Notes under the pieces: model-generated | What the model saw: the letters and a program-made list of their open reading frames with translations, nothing else | What the model was told of the DNA's origin: nothing | Databases searched by the model: none | Shown here: piece after piece, positions 62,830-64,000 of the stretch | Layout of the letters: every line of letters begins with the position of its first letter | How positions within the stretch are numbered: the first letter of the stretch is position 1 | Assembly: GCF_009497895.1 (NCBI RefSeq) | Contig: NZ_CP033116.1 | Location: 2,604,001-2,668,000, forward strand | Source: Halopseudomonas pelagia | GTDB lineage: Bacteria; Pseudomonadota; Gammaproteobacteria; Pseudomonadales; Pseudomonadaceae | Length of the DNA: 64,000 nt | Reading direction: 5' to 3' | Program-made: the position numbers and the translations under genes

Positions 62830-63809
62830 TAATACCCACCCACGTAGCCGCTGGAAACCTGTATCCTCCCATGGCCCAAAACTCGAGCCACTTCCGCTCT
62901 AGCTTTTTTGTCCAGGTCTCGAGGTACATGAACACCACTCATGGGTAATACGCCGGTGATCGACTGATAGACGTCTGCTGCAAACGCGGCGCGGAGCTCA
63001 CGATAGCTGACCACCCCAAACGAACGCAGGACGCGACGGCACCGGTTCAGCTCGCGCTGGTAAAAAACCTTTACTGTTTCAGTTTTATCTAGCAGGCATC
63101 GAGACCCGATGGGGAGAGTTTGCAATGCGAACTCGATTGCCTCAAGCCGCGCAGGTGTTGATGAAACCCAACGATCGGTACTTTGTCTGCCCCCTTTGCA
63201 CCCCTGCAGAATCCAGGCGCGGCCTGTCGTGAGAATCTCATGGCGCATTCGCTGCAGATCCTGAAGGGTCGCCTCCTGAGCGCGCATCCCCCAATTCCTT
63301 GCAAGAAGAGCCACTGCCGCACCTCGACGATCCCCTTTACTCACCATTTTCGCGACCGCCTGAGTGACCGCGTGTTGATCGGCTCGCGCTGGTACCTCTC
63401 TGACATATCTCCGAGAGGTAGCCAACGCCTGAAGTGCTGAAATTTCTATCTTCGCGTTCCCACGCATCGCATACAGCGCCGTGTTCGCGGTTGAGATCAA
63501 ATTGTGCGCGTACGGCGCAGAAATCGGCTTGTCGGTAGTGCCGTCTCGCCAAACGTACTCACCCTGCAATCGACTTTTCAGGTATTCCCCATATGAGTCG
63601 AGTGTCGATTGGCTAATCAGCCGAGCTTCGACTACGCCCTGCCTCATGCAGTATCGAGCAAATATCCGCACTCGATATTGGTGAGTCCTACGGGTCCCGA
63701 AGTGGTCCTGGTCGCCGTAAAAAAGAGTCAGCGCTCGGCACATGGCGTACCGGAGCTGCCGACCGTAGCCATAATTGCGTTTATTGCAAGGTTTCTGAGG
63801 TTTTTTCAT
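62829..63809 (-). CDS. tyrosine recombinase/integrase
   Basis: A 326-residue integrase of the Integrase_1 / Phage_int_SAM_2 type. The N-terminal SAM-like domain (about 40-125) is followed by catalytic residues: R176 (MRAQEA), K205, R270-x-x-R273 (YRELRAAF, with Arg where His is usual), H313 (LGHGR) and the nucleophile Y322. It reads towards the tRNA-Ser gene and its duplicated 3' end, as integrases of islands do. Base composition and codon use appear less GC-rich than the core genes. Confidence 0.85.
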   Translation of the reverse strand: MKKPQKPCNKRNYGYGRQLRYAMCRALTLFYGDQDHFGTRRTHQYRVRIFARYCMRQGVVEARLISQSTLDSYGEYLKSRLQGEYVWRDGTTDKPISAPYAHNLISTANTALYAMRGNAKIEISALQALATSRRYVREVPARADQHAVTQAVAKMVSKGDRRGAAVALLARNWGMRAQEATLQDLQRMRHEILTTGRAWILQGCKGGRQSTDRWVSSTPARLEAIEFALQTLPIGSRCLLDKTETVKVFYQRELNRCRRVLRSFGVVSYRELRAAFAADVYQSITGVLPMSGVHVPRDLDKKARAEVARVLGHGRIQVSSGYVGGY

Positions 63810-63844
63810 ATCCGTTTACCTGTATGTGTAATTGATACAGCGCT

Positions 63845-63912
63845 GCGTGGCGGCCTCTCCGGTTGGGATAAAGGCTACGCCACGCACGTGTCCCTGCTGC
63901 CCCTAACCGGAG
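63845..63912. repeat. interlocked inverted repeats upstream of integrase
   Basis: The last 191 bp (63810-64000) hold no gene I can support. GCGTGGCG (63845-63852) mirrors CGCCACGC (63878-63885), and CTCCGGTT (63857-63864) mirrors AACCGGAG (63905-63912), so the pairs overlap. They lie upstream of the integrase start and could be regulatory sites or protein-binding arms of the recombination region. Confidence 0.4.
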
Positions 63913-64000
63913 TTAGATTAAACATAGAGAGAAGTCCCTCTTGCGGGTGGACACGTCGTGTGCAGCTGTGAGCACGGTTGAAATCTGCTGCGCCGTGAAC

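Overview
The window looks like chromosomal DNA of a Pseudomonadaceae gammaproteobacterium, most likely the marine/halotolerant Halopseudomonas (Pseudomonas pertucinogena) group. This is inferred from gene families and sequence style (moderately high GC, short ATGA/TGATG gene overlaps, a Pseudomonas-type REP palindrome), not from a search. Most of it is core-type sequence. The last ~1.8 kb, beside a tRNA-Ser gene, carries a tyrosine integrase and looks like the edge of an integrated element.

Layout. 0-5 kb: two overlapping membrane/cytosolic GTPases and a large lipoprotein sulfatase with a dockerin-like tail, all on the minus strand. 5-12 kb: a phosphoethanolamine transferase preceded by a perfect PmrA-type box, then an ethanolamine module (permease, EutC, EutB, divergent AraC regulator) and a small acidic protein. 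12-24.5 kb: a Gln/Tyr-rich lipoprotein, a chemoreceptor, a YpfJ-like metallopeptidase, a coupled DNA-repair pair (FAN1-type VRR-NUC nuclease plus XPD/DinG-like helicase with an N-terminal RecB-like nuclease domain), a DUF4105 protein, an AI-2E family transporter and an acyl-CoA ligase.

24.6-33.8 kb: a small His-rich exported peptide, a fungal-type cytosine deaminase, then a co-oriented set of TRAP transporter (Q, M, P), glutamine-synthetase-like ligase, aldehyde dehydrogenase, iron alcohol dehydrogenase and class I glutamine amidotransferase, ending with arfB. Read together this set fits import of an amino alcohol (or similar amine), gamma-glutamylation, two oxidations and deglutamylation. 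33.8-47 kb: a repeat-bearing spacer, a RIO-type kinase, an M14 peptidase-like protein, a cstA / cory-CC-star / arsA operon, a TetR regulator divergent from an RND efflux operon with a clear operator palindrome, a diguanylate cyclase and an orphan ABC binding protein.

47-62 kb: a thioesterase-like protein, a GST, and a six-gene operon (membrane protein, winged-helix regulator, ExbB, ExbD, TonB, LprI/ankyrin lipoprotein). Then come two phospholipase-D family enzymes flanking a tiny exported protein, a CASTOR/POLLUX-like channel, the tusDCBE tRNA-thiolation genes and a YccA/BAX-inhibitor membrane protein. 62-64 kb: tRNA-Ser(UGA), a 19-bp direct repeat of its 3' end, and a two-gene integrase unit reading towards the tRNA.
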